A DNA stretch of 64,000 nucleotides from Buxus sempervirens (lineage: Eukaryota > Streptophyta > Magnoliopsida > Buxales > Buxaceae): assembly GCA_947561395.2 (NCBI GenBank), contig OX387184.1, positions 44,072,766 through 44,136,765 of the forward strand. Direction: 5' to 3'. Below the pieces are notes generated by a model. It ran no database searches. It saw only the letters and a list, made by a program, of their open reading frames with translations, and was not told where the DNA came from. Both the position numbers and the translations under genes were made by a program. This document shows positions 45,827 to 58,096 of this stretch, piece after piece; position 1 is the stretch's first letter; the number at the start of each line of letters is the position of its first letter.

Positions 45827-46924
45827 TGTTTACACCCTATATAACCGACGAATAAGAGAAGGACACGTGGTGCCTAGGTGGCTTGGTTAGGCTACGACAT
45901 CAAGGCCCGTAGACTTTGAATGGTTGAGCAGGCCACGTCAGCACGCATACAGAAGAATGCGGTTCGAGCCACGCAAGCCAATACGACAAAACCATAAATA
46001 TCAGAAGATCGTGCCATCGGCCGTTCAAGAATAAAACTATTTTTAGATCATGGCCGGGCGGTTACCATTTTGAAACAGAGAACTGAAGATGACCAACCGC
46101 CATGAACATCGTGCAAGAGTAGGACGTTGAGCAACCGTCAAGGAGCGGCTATAAAAGGCACCAATTCGAAGAACTCAGGGACACAATCCACACAATCGCA
46201 ACCGGTTATTATATTATTTTGATCATCCGTGATCCTTTATCCCCTCTAATACAAACGGATAAACTAGGACTTCTCTCACTGCTTCCAGTCGCAGTGACAT
46301 CTTCGACCCCTCTTTACTCCGATTAATACCAGAATCCTGCCACCGGAGAGTAAGTTGAGGCCGCCCCTGACTCGCAGTTCTGTCTTTACAGAATCCCAAG
46401 CAGCCGGTCCCGAGACTCGCTCTGTTCACGCCAGGTGACTCGTGTATTTTCGGGTAAGCAGCAATCCAAGGTGAACCCCCTGAATTGGCTTTGCTAGCAG
46501 CCGCCCCCTTCCTCCTGCGCTTATACCCGATTACGGCTATAAGACCAGGACAGGCCGGTCCTGCGAGCCCTGTCAGTTTTCTTTTTTACTTTTGTTTCCC
46601 TTTTGAGGATTATCTGTTGTCGTTTTCGGCTATTCGGCCGATTTATTAATAAAGGATTTGTTTGCCATTAGTTGCTTTCGCTTTCAAACACTTACAAGAA
46701 CCCAAAACGAAGACCGAACCCCTAGTCTTCATACCATCGCCTGACCGATTTTATTACAGGTGACTTGCAGTACGACTGAACCGATCCCGGTTCAGATTCG
46801 GAACAGGTGCCCGAGGTCAGGAATTGACTCGAAAATCATTGTATCAAACGATACTGGCACGCCCGCGTAGAGACACATCATCAACACAGACACGTGTCCA
46901 CACCGGCCCATTTTTGGAGCAACA
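45827..46924 (+). mobile_element. Solo LTR of element D family inserted at the TATA box of B's LTR
   Basis: 1098 bp, the same length as both D LTRs, reading TGTTTACACC to GGAGCAACA. Target duplication AAATA at 45822-45826 and 46925-46929, which is the end of the TATAAATA box. The left copy still shows a complete TATAAATA, but transcription from it would now run into the inserted LTR. Confidence 0.95.
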
Positions 46925-48093
46925 AAATAGAGGTGAGATTCTCAAGCTAAGGGCCACAAAATTTTGAAGAATCAAGAGTTCCAAGAGAAGAAGAGGAACC
47001 CTTGCTGCTCTGCTTGCTCAATCCAGGTAAGTCTCTTTTCCCTTTTATTTCATATTTTCAATTCAAGATGTAATAGGATCATCTCTATTGCTGTAGAATA
47101 AGGCCATCTTTTGTACTAGTATTCCTAAACTTGCCTCTAAGTACCTCAAGAGTCTCTCTAGCCGTAAAACGTAAAGAGAGAGCTAAGGGAAAAGAGAACA
47201 GGTGGATCCCTAGAATAGAACCCCATATCTGTTTTTCTCTTTTTTCTAGAATAAAGCCTGTGATTGTGTTTGTGTAACCAAACCTATCTTCAAGTACCTC
47301 AAGAATCATCTCTAGCCATAAAACGTGAAGAGAGAGCTAGGGGAAAAGAGAACAGGTGGATCTGTAGGGTAGGACCCCATGTGCTCTAATTTGTGAGATG
47401 TGGCTGCTTTAAATATCTTGATCATGTTTTAATGCTTTTTATGATGAATCTGAATGAATCACATGAATCCATGATGTTTATAGCATGAGATCCCCACTTT
47501 TTTTTATAAAATTTGGATTTTCCACATATTTGCACCTACAGCACTGTTTTCGTGATTTTTGTGATTTTAGGCTAAGATCTTGGATTTATCATGATCAATA
47601 TGGTAGATCTGGATCCAGAAGCCTGAAATAAATTCTGGGGTTTCATGAGATGGGTTTTAAATTGTTTTTCCTTATTGAGAGAAGACCCTACAGTCTAAAT
47701 TCTCCTCTTTTGATGTTCTTCATCAACGTGGGTATTTTTGGGTTTTATTTCTTGATTTAACGTGAAATTTGGGCTTTATCTATGCCCTGGACTATTCAAG
47801 TTCAATTTTGAAATATTTTATAAAAATCATATTTTTCTAGATTTCTAGAATTTGACTTGAAACCAGATTTTTGGATTTTTCACTTTAAATTGATTTTATT
47901 TGATTTCATCTCAATTTTATTTTGATCATGAAACCCTAGGAATGGTATGATCATATTTGAAAGTTCTGGATCAATCAGACTATTCATATGAAAAACCATA
48001 TATTTTTGTTTTTTTGTGATTTTTCTGATTTTTATAGCAAGCTTTTTCCTTTAATTTAACATGAACAATACCTGGCAACCACCTTGTGTGGAT

Positions 48094-48124
48094 GAATAGG
48101 GGTGCCTAACACCTTCCCCTGTTC
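48094..48124 (+). other. Conserved LTR hairpin, element B version
   Basis: GAATAGGGG / CCCCTGTTC around TGCCTAACACCTT. The loop equals element A's and one stem pair is changed on both sides. Confidence 0.8.
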
Positions 48125-48324
48125 ATAACCTAATCCCCTTACCCATCTCTGGTTGTTTTTTTTAGGACGGTTATTTTTACCCTAAAATTGCCTTTTATGC
48201 TTATTTAATATTTTGGTGTCCATTCACACCTAAATTGAATGGTGGCGACTCTTTGTTTAATTTGATCCTGTGTGATGATTGAGGAAGTCAATTGAAAATT
48301 TGATTTTTTCCCATGTCTCACAAC

Positions 48325-48342
48325 TGGCGACTCTGCTGGGGA
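48325..48342 (+). other. Primer-binding site of element B, tRNA-Arg type
   Basis: TGGCGACTCTGCTGGGGA starts two bases after the LTR. It is the complement of a plant tRNA-Arg(ACG) 3' end with about one difference, as recalled from Arabidopsis. Arg primers are known for Ogre-type elements. Confidence 0.8.
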
Positions 48343-49560
48343 CTTGAGAATTTGAGTCTTTTGGTGTTTTAGTTCATGTTTTTGATATTTTTGGATTTGC
48401 TTGCTATTTTGTGTTCTTAAGCATGTTGGGTATGTTTTAAATCTAAATTATTGCTTAAGAATTCATGGGGGTAGAAACATGCTTAATTTTGATTTATAGG
48501 ATTATTTCTACAAACATGCGTAGGGGAGGTTCGTTTTGCTAAACCATGCTTATTTCTTGCTATATTTTTATGATAGCATGATTTAATTTTTAGCATGATC
48601 TCCATGATGATTTTGGGTGTATAACATGATCATATGTTTGCATGATTAGATGATTTTTTTTATGAGCATGTTTTAGGTGCTATACGATTGCTTTATTTAC
48701 TTGTTTATTTTAAATATGCTTTCCTATTATGCCTTGGTTTGTTTATGCATGGCTACGAAAAGAGTGGCAAGGGTTTGGGACGTTGTGAATGCACCCTATT
48801 TTTACAATGCATTGTGCACATTTATTTTTTTTACACAGCCTACCCTTAACCTATAGGAAGTTGAACCCGAATGTGTGTAGCTTGGCGCAACGAGGTCGAT
48901 ACTTCGGAAAGCGAAAGTGAAAACATTCACCTTAGAACTTTGGGCTAATGATGTGATGATAACGTGGATCTGGGATTCTGGTCATCACTAGGCTTGAGTG
49001 CTAAGTTGCCATTAAGCCAAAACCCAAAACCCCTACGCTTGAAGGTGGAGTTACACGTTTTTGGCTAAAGTACACAATTACGTGGGGATATGGGTTTGTA
49101 TGATTGTGGGAAGGCCATGTGCATGACTTACAAACCAGGGCATAATGCGGATGCCATATTGAAGGTAAACAAGGTAACAAGGTAATCCTATTGTTTTGCA
49201 TTATTTTCATGTCATAGGGGTGTCATGGTGCCCATTGGTTCGGGATAAAATTGGTCCCAAAATATGCATGTTTTCTAAAACTTGGTGCAGCCCACAGGAA
49301 GAGTTTCTAACTCTGTTTAGAATCAATCCTACCCTATGTTCATACAAGAGGCAACAAAAGGGTACCAAATTCTTGAGTATGGTGTCAATTTGGAGGGTAC
49401 ATGTGCCTTCCTAAACATGTCTTTTAGCAAAAAGGTTAAAGTCCACTTTGGGACAGTTTAGAAGCTCTGCAATGGGTGAACCGTATGTTTGGATGAACAA
49501 TCAAAGTGATCAAACCATGTAAAAACTGAAAAAACATAAAAGAGCTCCGTAAAACCGTAT
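48343..49560 (+). other. Element B leader, conserved block
   Basis: Non-coding. 48749-49230 matches element A 480-980, with the strongest match at about 48851-48940. Short open frames here are chance. Confidence 0.7.
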
Positions 49561-49565
49561 TTAGT

Positions 49566-49672
49566 ACACGGGCTGGGCTCGCCCGTATTGGTTATACGGG
49601 CTAAGCTCGCCCGTGTTGGTCATACGGTCACGGCTTGCTCATAATATGAACACGGGCAAGGCCGGACCGTGG
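49566..49672 (+). promoter_or_regulatory. Four-palindrome array, 28-bp spacing, element B leader
   Basis: Centres at 49577, 49605, 49633 and 49661. Units 1, 2 and 4 have ACGGGC arms facing GCCCGT or GACCGT across a 7-nt centre; unit 3 keeps its left arm. It holds the same leader position as element A's 39-bp array. Confidence 0.85.
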
Positions 49673-49838
49673 TGAATATACGGTTTTCTCGGAGGATTCA
49701 ACTTTAATCAATTTTTCCCACTAAAATCGTCCTTTAACCCTTAAATAATAATAAAGGGAAACAAGTTTGAATAAAATGCTTCAAAAAAAATAATAAAAAA
49801 ATAATAATAATTGAAAAAAAATGTGAGAGAAAGGTTCT

Positions 49839-50500
49839 TTGGGCTTCTGAAAGCCTTTGAATTTCAGACTTTTTCAAAACTCCTGGGCCTCTGAAAGCCT
49901 TTGAATTTCAGATTTTTCAAAACTCCTTGGGCCTCTGAAAGCCTTTGAATTTCAGACTTTTTCTCAAAAACTCCTTGGGCCTCTGAAAGCCTTTGAATTT
50001 CAGACTTTTTATCAAAAAATCCTTGGGCCTCTGAAAGCCTTTGAATTTCAGACCTTTTTCTTTTGGGCCTCTGAAAGCCTTTGAATTTCAGACCTTCTTC
50101 CCTAGGCCTCTGAAAGCCTTTGAATTTCAGACCTTTTTCTTTTGGGCCTCTGAAAGCCTTTGAATTTCAGACCTTTTTCTTTCGGGCCTCTGAAAGCCTT
50201 TGAATTTCAGATCTTTGGGCCTCTGAAAGCCTTTGAATTTCAGATTCTTTTCTCAAAAACTCTTTGGACCTCTGAAAGCCTTTGAATTTCAGACTTTTAT
50301 CAAAAATCCTCAGGCCTCTGAAAGCCTTTGAATTTCAGACTTTTTCTCAAAATATCCCTGGGCCTCTGAAAGCCTTGGAATTTCAGACCTTTTCCAAAAA
50401 AAACTCCCTGGGCCTCTGAAAGCCTTTGAATTTCAGACCTTTTTCAAAAAAAAAACCCCCCCGGGCCTCTGAAAGCCTTTGAATTTCAGATATTTCTCTC
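49839..50500 (+). repeat. Minisatellite, 15 copies with an invariant hairpin core, element B leader
   Basis: The core CTGAAAGCCTTTGAA plus TTTCAG recurs 15 times, once with a single change, separated by spacers of variable length and A/T runs. CTGAAA pairs with TTTCAG around GCCTTTGAA. Unlike the A array, only the core is uniform. Confidence 0.95.
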
Positions 50501-50513
50501 TTTTTTGAGGGAC

Positions 50514-50545
50514 CTGTTGGAAGCCCTAGAATATTCCAACAATTC
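50514..50545 (+). other. Single copy of the element A-type hairpin unit in B
   Basis: TGTTGGAA / TTCCAACA around GCCCTAGAATA, directly after the B minisatellite. It corresponds to the unit amplified in element A and probably represents the unexpanded state. Confidence 0.75.
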
Positions 50546-50651
50546 AATTCAATTCAAAAAAAAAAGAAGCAAATAAAGAAAAAATCCAAACTCGTGTTCA
50601 CCCAACTTGCACATAGGCATTCCTAAGCATGTGAATGAGATTAATTGGGCA

Positions 50652-50682
50652 CTGATATTTTTTTCTTTTATTTTGTGGCCAG
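50652..50682 (+). promoter_or_regulatory. Probable splice acceptor before gag, element B
   Basis: CTGAT, a T-rich run and CCAG ending at 50682, followed by GTACT. Same arrangement as element A at 3423-3455. Confidence 0.6.
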
Positions 50683-50735
50683 GTACTAATACACTTGCAA
50701 TCATAGCTCCTGTAACCAGATCAAGAGCTCGCGCC

Positions 50736-53700
50736 ATGAATCCCATTGAAGACAAAGCCGATGCTCCTCATCCAGATGTTGTCCTGCTCCAAGAACAAGT
50801 AGCAGGACTAGCCCGAATGTTAGAGAACATATTGTCCATGCAGGCCCAACAAGTGCAGGCCCAACAAATGCAGACCCAACAAATGCAGGCCCAGAATCAA
50901 GCATCCACTTCCAACCCTGCACCTCCACCCCAAATCAATATTCCACCTCCAGTGCAACCAACTCCTGAACCCGTCTATGAACCCACCCCTGAACCTATAC
51001 TGACCAGGGATGAGACAGCTGAATCAAACAAGGCTAAGGAAAAGGAAAGGATAAAGGAAGAGGTTGAAAGAAAGTTCCTGCATAAGCTATAAATGATCCA
51101 AGATGAACTTAGAGAAGTAAAAGGGGTGAGCAACTTCGGGGGCACCAACTTTGAAGACTTATGCCTATACCCTAATGTTAACTTGCCGGCTAAGTTTAAG
51201 TGCCCAGATCTAGACAAGTATGATGGCACAGGCTGCCCCATGAGCCACCTGAAGTTATACTGCAGTACCCTGTGCCAGTTTGGGCGGGATGAGGCTATTC
51301 TGATTCAGCTCTTCCAAAGGAGCCTGACTGGAACCGCATTGAGGTGGTTCGCTACTCTAGACCATGGGAAGATTAGAAGATGGAAGGACCTAGCAGATGC
51401 CTTCCTAGCTCAGTACCGGTTCAATTCAGAAATAGTGCCAGACAGGTACGACGTAATGAGAATGAGCAAAGGAATGGATGAGACTGTAAGGCAGTACGCC
51501 AAGAGGTGGAGGGAGACAGCCTCTCAAGTCAGACCACCTATGCTAGAACAGGAGATGATTTCCACCTTCATCAGTACATTGGGTCAACCATTCTACAGCC
51601 ACCTGGTGGGACAGACCACCACTAATTTTACGGCTTTGGTACAAGTGGCCGACCGAATAGAAGACGGGATCAGATCAGGTAAGATAGTTGACCACTCTGC
51701 TATGGTCAGTCAGCAAGACCCCAATGGGAAGAAAGGAAGCGGGATGAAGAAGAACAGGAACAAGAAAGAAGGGGAGGTAAACATGGTGCAGCCACCATCA
51801 GGGCCTAACAAGCCCATACAAATCAACATACCTGCTCATTTTCCTACTCCATCTCCACCTACCCAGGCCCCTATGAGGGTTAATGTTCCAGCAGCACCTT
51901 CAGACCAAAAAAGGGTTTTTACTAAAGAGGAAAATGATGCCTATTTTGCAACAAGGAGAAATAGGGTTTTCACCCCTATTCCAATGACTCCTTCTCAGTT
52001 GCTGCCCACCTTATTGCAAGCAGGGTATATCACCTTAAGAGAACCCAATCCGAATGCACCTAAGGGGAGAAATTTTTACCACATGGGTGCACCTGGGCAC
52101 CCTACTGACAAGTGCTGGCCTTTGAAACATGCCATTCAGGATTTACTGGACCAGAATACCCTGTCTTTCAATACAGGGGCTCCCAATCCTCCTAGAACAG
52201 ATATTGGACACAACCCTCTGCCCCAGCATCATGGGGCAGGTCCATCTAATGTCATAGGTGTCGTCTCTTCTGATAAAATGACCTTTGATCCATCCCAGTT
52301 AATTGCTCCAATAGGGACAACGGTCAAGGTTTATTTTAACAAAATAAACAAAGAAAAAGAAATAAATGTAATTTCAAAGGGGAATGATAGTGCTGCAAAG
52401 AACATTAGCTCATCTCTGGACCGGGTCTCGTCCCTCATGGCCCAAATGAACATTGCAAAACCACCATTGGTCATCAATTGCAATCCATCCACCTTTACTT
52501 CACCCATTCAGTCAAAACCACCATTGGTCATAAATTGTGACCAATTTAATGCATCAGTCACTTCTGTGACCCCTCAACCAAAACAACTCCCACCATTGGT
52601 TGTTGATATCCCTCTCACTCAAATTTCATCATCCAAGTCTAAACTTCCTCCCTTGGTGATAAATGTCCCCAAGCCTTCCTACTCTGAATCGGCTGTACCA
52701 TGGAACTACAGTGAAGCTTTTACCACTACATGCCCTGCAGCTGAAAGCAAGGAAGAAGTAAACCTCATGATGAGGTCAGGAAAATGTGTAGGGGTGGAAG
52801 AAAAACAAAAAGAAACAGAGAAGGAGAAGGAAGAAGAAAAAAATAAAGGAAAGGCCAAGATAGGGGATGATGCCCCTCAGGTAACTAACAGTGAGGCTAC
52901 GGACCTCATGAAGATAATAAAAAAGAGTGAGTTCAATGTTGTCGAACAGTTGAACAAAGTCCCTGCCCAGATCTCAATACTGGGCCTATTGTTAAATTCT
53001 GAAAAACATAGGGACTCCTTGTTAAAGATACTTCAGGGGGCCCATGTGCCTAAAAATATTGAACCAGACCAACTAGGCCGGATGGTTGGTCAAATTTTAT
53101 CCCACAATGTGATAACTTTTTCAGAGACCGAGATCAGCCCAGCAGGGTACCATCATGTTGACCCGTTGCACATAGCTGTACTCAGTAAGGGTTGCATGAT
53201 AGCCCGGGTCTTGATTGATAATGGGTCGGCTCTCAATGTCTGCCCGTTAGTAACCTTTGTTAAGCTCGGTCTGGAGCAAAACAAAATCAAACCAAATCGA
53301 AGAATCATAAGAGCATTTGACAGCTCTAAAACACACTCCCTAGGGGAGGTTGAACTACCGGTCACAATTGGACCGTATATTTTTAACATCACATTTAAGG
53401 TGATGGATATACCTGCAGCCTTTAACCTACTCCTAGGAAGGCCGTGGATTCATACGGCTAGGGCTATACTATCTACCCTCCACCAAAGAGTCAAATATAT
53501 TAGAGGGCAAAAGGTGATTACTGTCCTAGCAGAAAATTTGGTTCCTCCCATGTGGTCCCATGATGTGCCCTGTATAAACATGGAAATGAATGCTGATAAG
53601 ATGGCATTTCACTCTTTCCAATTTGAAACTGTTAATTTCATACCTGGGGGGTATCAGGAAAAAGAAGGAAAATTGACCTGTGCTGAGAAAATGGTTAAGA

Positions 53701-54014
53701 ATGTGCTGGAAAAGTACAACTTTCACCCTGGAAAAGGTCTGGGGGTTAACCTACAAGGAAAGATAGAACCAATAAAAGTTAAGAAGATGGTCCACAGAGC
53801 AGGATTGGGGTCCAAGCCAAGGAAATGGAGAAGTCAGAAGGAAAGAGAAGACATGAAATTCCCTCACATCAGGGAAACTTTTCCTAAGCTTTCTCACATG
53901 ATTCAGCTGTCTCCTCCTGAGGATCAGTCCAAACCCCCATACTATAACATCAATCCATTCAAGAAACCCAAGTCCTCAACCGTGCAACCATATGTTCCAC
54001 CTCCACCTCCATAA
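50736..54014 (+). pseudogene. Element B gag-protease region (fossil, well preserved)
   Basis: The likely start is MNPIEDKADAPHPDVVLLQE, after the conserved TRSRARA context also seen in A. A Gln-rich stretch (QAQQVQAQQMQTQ) comes next, then the gag core at 51230-51640 (PMSHLKLYCSTLCQFGRDE, LTGTALRWF, YAKRWRE). The knuckle-like MGAPGHPTDKCW lies near 52080-52115. A linker follows with four or five repeats of PPLVINC/PPLVVD type. The protease DNGSALNVCP lies near 53215-53245 and LLGRPWIH near 53435. G-patch-like FHPGKGLGVNLQG lies near 53720-53755. Nearly all parts are present; one break or so. Confidence 0.9.
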
Positions 54015-54017
54015 GCA

Positions 54018-56460
54018 TTGGGTGGGCCTGGGCCATATACAGAACAGAAGCATGACTTTTCTGAGGATGTGGGAGCATTCTTTGCCAAGACAGAAGGCAA
54101 CCAAGAAGAAGGAGCAGAGGAGCTACCTTTTATTGATTGGGCTGCAGTAGAAGTTCTATCTGGAACTGGCCCTACGGAAGAAGCAGGCGATGCAACTCAC
54201 CCAGTATTGGTGATTTCAGATGCAGACCCTGAGCTTGAGGAGCAGGCTTGTATCCCTGCCCCAGATTCTTTTATTCTGAACAATTGGGAGGAAACTCCTC
54301 TTACTTTTGAAGCCGCGTTTGTTTGGCAAACAGACATGGCTTCCAAAAAAAAACTCCATTAGTGGAATGCCCTTTCCCTGAAGGTTTTAATGAGCCTTCG
54401 TCTTTAGGGAAAGATTTTGTAGAAGGCTCTCAAAAAATACAAAAAGAATTTTCAATTTTTTCTAGAAAAGATAAAGTTTTCAAAAAGGTCCAAACCATTT
54501 ATGAACCATATAAGCAAACAGAATTGGATCAGGATGAGTATGACTTCGACCTTGAGCTCGACTTTGACCTAATAGGGGTTGAAGAAGAAACCGAGAACGA
54601 AGAAGACGACCCTCCAAAAGAAATCACATATCAATTGGAGCGTCATGAAAAGGGGGTCCAACCCAATATTGAAGAGACCATATCAATAAACCTAGGGACC
54701 GAAGATGACCCAAAAATAGTGAAGATTGGGGTATGTCTATCTGAGGTACAGCGAGATGAAATGATATGGTTCTTAGCCGACTATGAAGATGTATTTGCAT
54801 GGTCGTATCGGGATATGCCAAGGTTAGACACAGACATGGTTGTGCATAGACTACCTATTCTACCAGATGTTAAGCCAGTTAAACAGAAACTGAGAAGGTT
54901 AAAACCTGAATGGACATTGAAGGTCAAAGATGAAGTGGTTAAACAATTCCAAGCCGGATTCTTAGCAGTCTCCACATACCCTGAATGGCTTGCAAATATA
55001 GTGCCAGTATCAAAGAAGGATGGAAAGGTCAGAATGTGCGTAGATTACAGAGACTTGAATAAGGCAAGTCCAAAGGATGATTTTCCACTTCCACATATTG
55101 ACATCTTGGTGGACAACACTGCTGTACATAGCTTATTCTCATTCATGGATGGCTTCTCGGGGTACAATCAGATTAAGATGGTGAAGGAGGATCAAGAGAA
55201 AACAGCCTTCATTACACCGTGGGGTACCTTCCACTACACTGTCATGCCCTTTGGACTTAAGAATGCCGGGGCAACCTACCAAAAGGCCATGACAGCCTTA
55301 TTCCATGATATGATCCATAAGGAGATGGAGGTTTATGTGGATGATATGATAGCCAAATCATGTGAAGAAGAAGACCACTTGATCAATTTGAAGAAGGTGT
55401 TTGACCGGCTCAGGAAATACAGTCTAAGACTTAACCCTGCGAAATGTGTCTTTGGGGCTACATCAGGAAAATTGTTGGGCTTTATTGTAAGCAGGAAGGG
55501 AATTGAGATTGACCCAGCCAAAGCTAAAGCAATCATTGAAATGCCATCACCTAGAACGGAGAAGGAAGTTCGTGGTTTTCTTGGAAGGATTCAGTACATA
55601 AGCCGGTTCATAGCACAGCTCACCACTATCTGTGAACCAATTTTCAAGCTTCTAAGAAAGAATAACCCGACAGTCTGGAATGATGATTGCCAAGAAGCCT
55701 TTGACACAATAAAGGAGTATTTATTGAATCCACCTGTGCTAGTGCCACCAACTCCAGGAAGACCATTAATTCTATACTTGTCAATTTTGGAGACATCAAT
55801 GGGGTGTGTCTTGGGACAGCATGACGATACAGGCAGAAAGGAAAGGGCGATTTACTACCTAAGCAAGAAATTTACAGAATATGAAGCAAAGTATTCCCCT
55901 TTGGAAAAGACTTGTTGTGCATTAGTGTGGGCAACTCAGAGACTGAGGCACTATTTCCTTAGCCATTCCACCTTATTGATATCCCGAGTGGACCCTTTAA
56001 AGTATCTATTTGAGAAACCAACTTTAACTGGCAGAACAGCAAAGTGGCAGTTGTTACTCTCTGAATTTGACCTCACCTATATCACGCAGAAAGCCATTAA
56101 AGGTCAAGCCATAGCTGATCACTTAGCTGCACGCCCTTTACCAGAATACCAACCCTTGAAGACCAACTTCCCTGATGAGGCAATCCTGTTTGCTGAAGAA
56201 GAAGAAGGTGAAAGCTCTTGGCAAATGTTTTTTGATGGGGCCGCCAATATGAATGGAAATGGAATAGGGGCTGTGTTGATCAAGCCAAATGGGGCACATA
56301 TCCCAATCGCAGTGAAGCTAAGGTTCCAATGCACGAACAATATAGCAGAGTATGAAGCATGCATAATTGGATTGTAAGCTGCCTTAGACCATGAAGTAGA
56401 GGAACTTGACGTATATGGGGATTCGAGTCTTATCATCTTCCAAACAACTGGTGAATGGAA
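54018..56460 (+). pseudogene. Element B reverse transcriptase and RNase H region (fossil)
   Basis: An acidic N-terminal segment (EEEDDP-type runs near 54590-54620) precedes RT at about 54880-55480: KKDGKVRMCVDYRDLNKASP, FSGYNQIKM, PFGLKNAGATYQKAM and YVDD near 55335. RNase H is at about 55750-56130 (LSKKFTEYEAKYSPLEKT). The second RNase H is at 56220-56450 (FDGAANMNGNGIGAVL, NNIAEYEACIIGL, then DSSLIIFQ). Catalytic acidic residues of both RNase H domains are visible. A couple of breaks. Confidence 0.9.
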
Positions 56461-56476
56461 AACCAAGGATCACAAA

Positions 56477-57949
56477 TTGATCCCCTATCACCAGTATTTG
56501 GAAGAAATAAGCAATAAATTTACTCGAATTTCCTTCAATTATATGCCAAGGGCCAAAAACCAGTTTGCGGATGCTCTAGCAACATTGGCTTCAATGGTCA
56601 GTATGCCAGAAGGGGTTGATATTAGACCACTGGAAATTGAAGTCAGAGATGAACCAGCTTATTGCCTTGTTTTAGAAGAAACCCCAGAAGAAGAGGTACC
56701 GTGGTTTCAAGATATTAAGAACTTCCTAAATGATCGGAGTTTGCCAGAAAATGTCACTTCTACAGAAAAAAGAACAATAAAGAGGTTTACAGGACAGTTC
56801 TTACTAAGTGGTGGGCAGTTGTACAAAAGATCACACAATGATATACTACTTAGATGTGTTACCAAGACCGAGTCAGAAAGATTAGTTGAAACGGTACATG
56901 GAGGAGTGTGTGGACCCCATATGAACGGGCATATGCTTGCCAAGAAGATTCTGCGATTGGGATATTACTGGTCGACTATGGAGCATGATTGCTATATACA
57001 TGTCAAAAGGTGTCATTTATGCCAAGTGTATGCGGATAACAAGAATTCACCTCCAAGTGAATTACACAGTATGACATCTCCGTGGCCTTTCTCCATGTGG
57101 GGTATAGACGTCATTGGAATGATCTCTCCAAAGGCATTAAATGGACACAGGTTTATACTTGTAGCAATTGATTACTTCACCAAGTGGGTAGAGGCAACTT
57201 CATACGCAAACATTACAAGTAGCCACGTTTTGAAATTCTTAAAGCACAATATCATTTGTCGCTACGGTTTGCCAAGTGCCATAGTATCAGACAATGCTTC
57301 AAACCTTAAGAACAAGGATATGAGAAAGATGTGTGAACAGTTTCAAATTACCCACCACAAGTCAGCTCCGTATAGACCAAAGATGAATGGGGCAGTGGAA
57401 GTAGCAAATAAGAATATAAAGAAGATCATTCAGAAGATGGTAGTGAGTTTTAAAGATTGGCATGAAATGTTGCCACTTGCTCTACATGCTTACAGAACCT
57501 CGATTCGAACTTCTACAGGGGCAACCCCGTACTCTTTAGTATATGGAATGGAAGCAGTTTTACCAGTGGAAGTAGAAATACCTTCACTAAGAGTGCTAAT
57601 GGAAGCTGAATTAGAAGAAGCTGAATGGATACAATCAAGACATGATCAACTCAATCTAATAGAGGAAAAGCGATTAAAAGCGCTTTGTCATGGCCAATTG
57701 TATCAGAAGAGAATGGCCAGGGCTTACAATAAGAAGGTGAAGCCTAGAACTTTCCAAGAAGAAAATTTAGTATTGAAGAAAATCTTACCCTTTTTGGAAG
57801 ATCCTCGTGGAAAGTTCAAACCAAATTGGGAAGGACCTTATGTGGTCAAAAAGATCCTATCAGGGGGTGCTCTCATCTTAACAGAAATGGATGGGAAAGA
57901 TTTTCCTGAGCCAATTAACTCATATGCAGTAAAGAGATATTTTCCATGA
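56477..57949 (+). pseudogene. Element B integrase region (fossil, long open stretch)
   Basis: HMNGHMLAKKILRLGYYW and CHLCQ form the zinc-binding part. The DDE core has AIDYFTKWVE near 57165-57195, SDNASN near 57290 and NGAVEVANKN near 57390. The C-terminal part (RTFQEENLVLKKIL, NWEGPYVVKKILSGG) ends KRYFP at 57949. The N-terminal part is the tail of the second RNase H. No chromodomain follows, as expected for the Tat group. Confidence 0.9.
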
Positions 57950-58096
57950 ATGAATATTACTAGGAAATGATCTGAGGCCATTTTTCCTTATATCCCAAAA
58001 TTTGCATCCCTAGTCAAGCCAATTTGAGCCTGTTCGTCCTTTTTTGTTAAACCTAAACTGGACTTACAATCTTATACTGGGGGCAAGGCCCACAGG
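57950..58096 (+). other. Element B 3' untranslated start
   Basis: Matches element A 13057-13186 (for example GACTTACAATCTTATACTGG). No gene. Ends with ACAGG (58092-58096), the left target duplication of the inserted LTR. Confidence 0.7.

Larger units (their letters stand above)
45412..48322 (+). repeat. Element B 5' LTR (about 1.81 kb plus an inserted solo LTR)
   Basis: TGTAGACACCCC to CCATGTCTCACA, so its ends match the element A LTR while the middle is largely different. Parts: 28-bp palindrome array (45527-45633), TATAAATA (45819-45826), inserted solo LTR, splice donor (47026/47027), tandem repeats with CTAGCCGTAAAACG (47130-47395), conserved hairpin (48094-48124) and primer-site-like TGGCGACTCT (48243-48252). 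Confidence 0.9.

Noticed and set aside
44571-48322. Palindromic LTR pair as ends of one inverted element
   Set aside because: The left part is only a fragment, lacks a primer site, and stops exactly at B's LTR start; insertion of B into an older inverted LTR explains it more simply.
49839-50500. Satellite DNA block
   Set aside because: Only 15 units and confined to the leader of element B; a minisatellite of the element rather than a chromosomal satellite.
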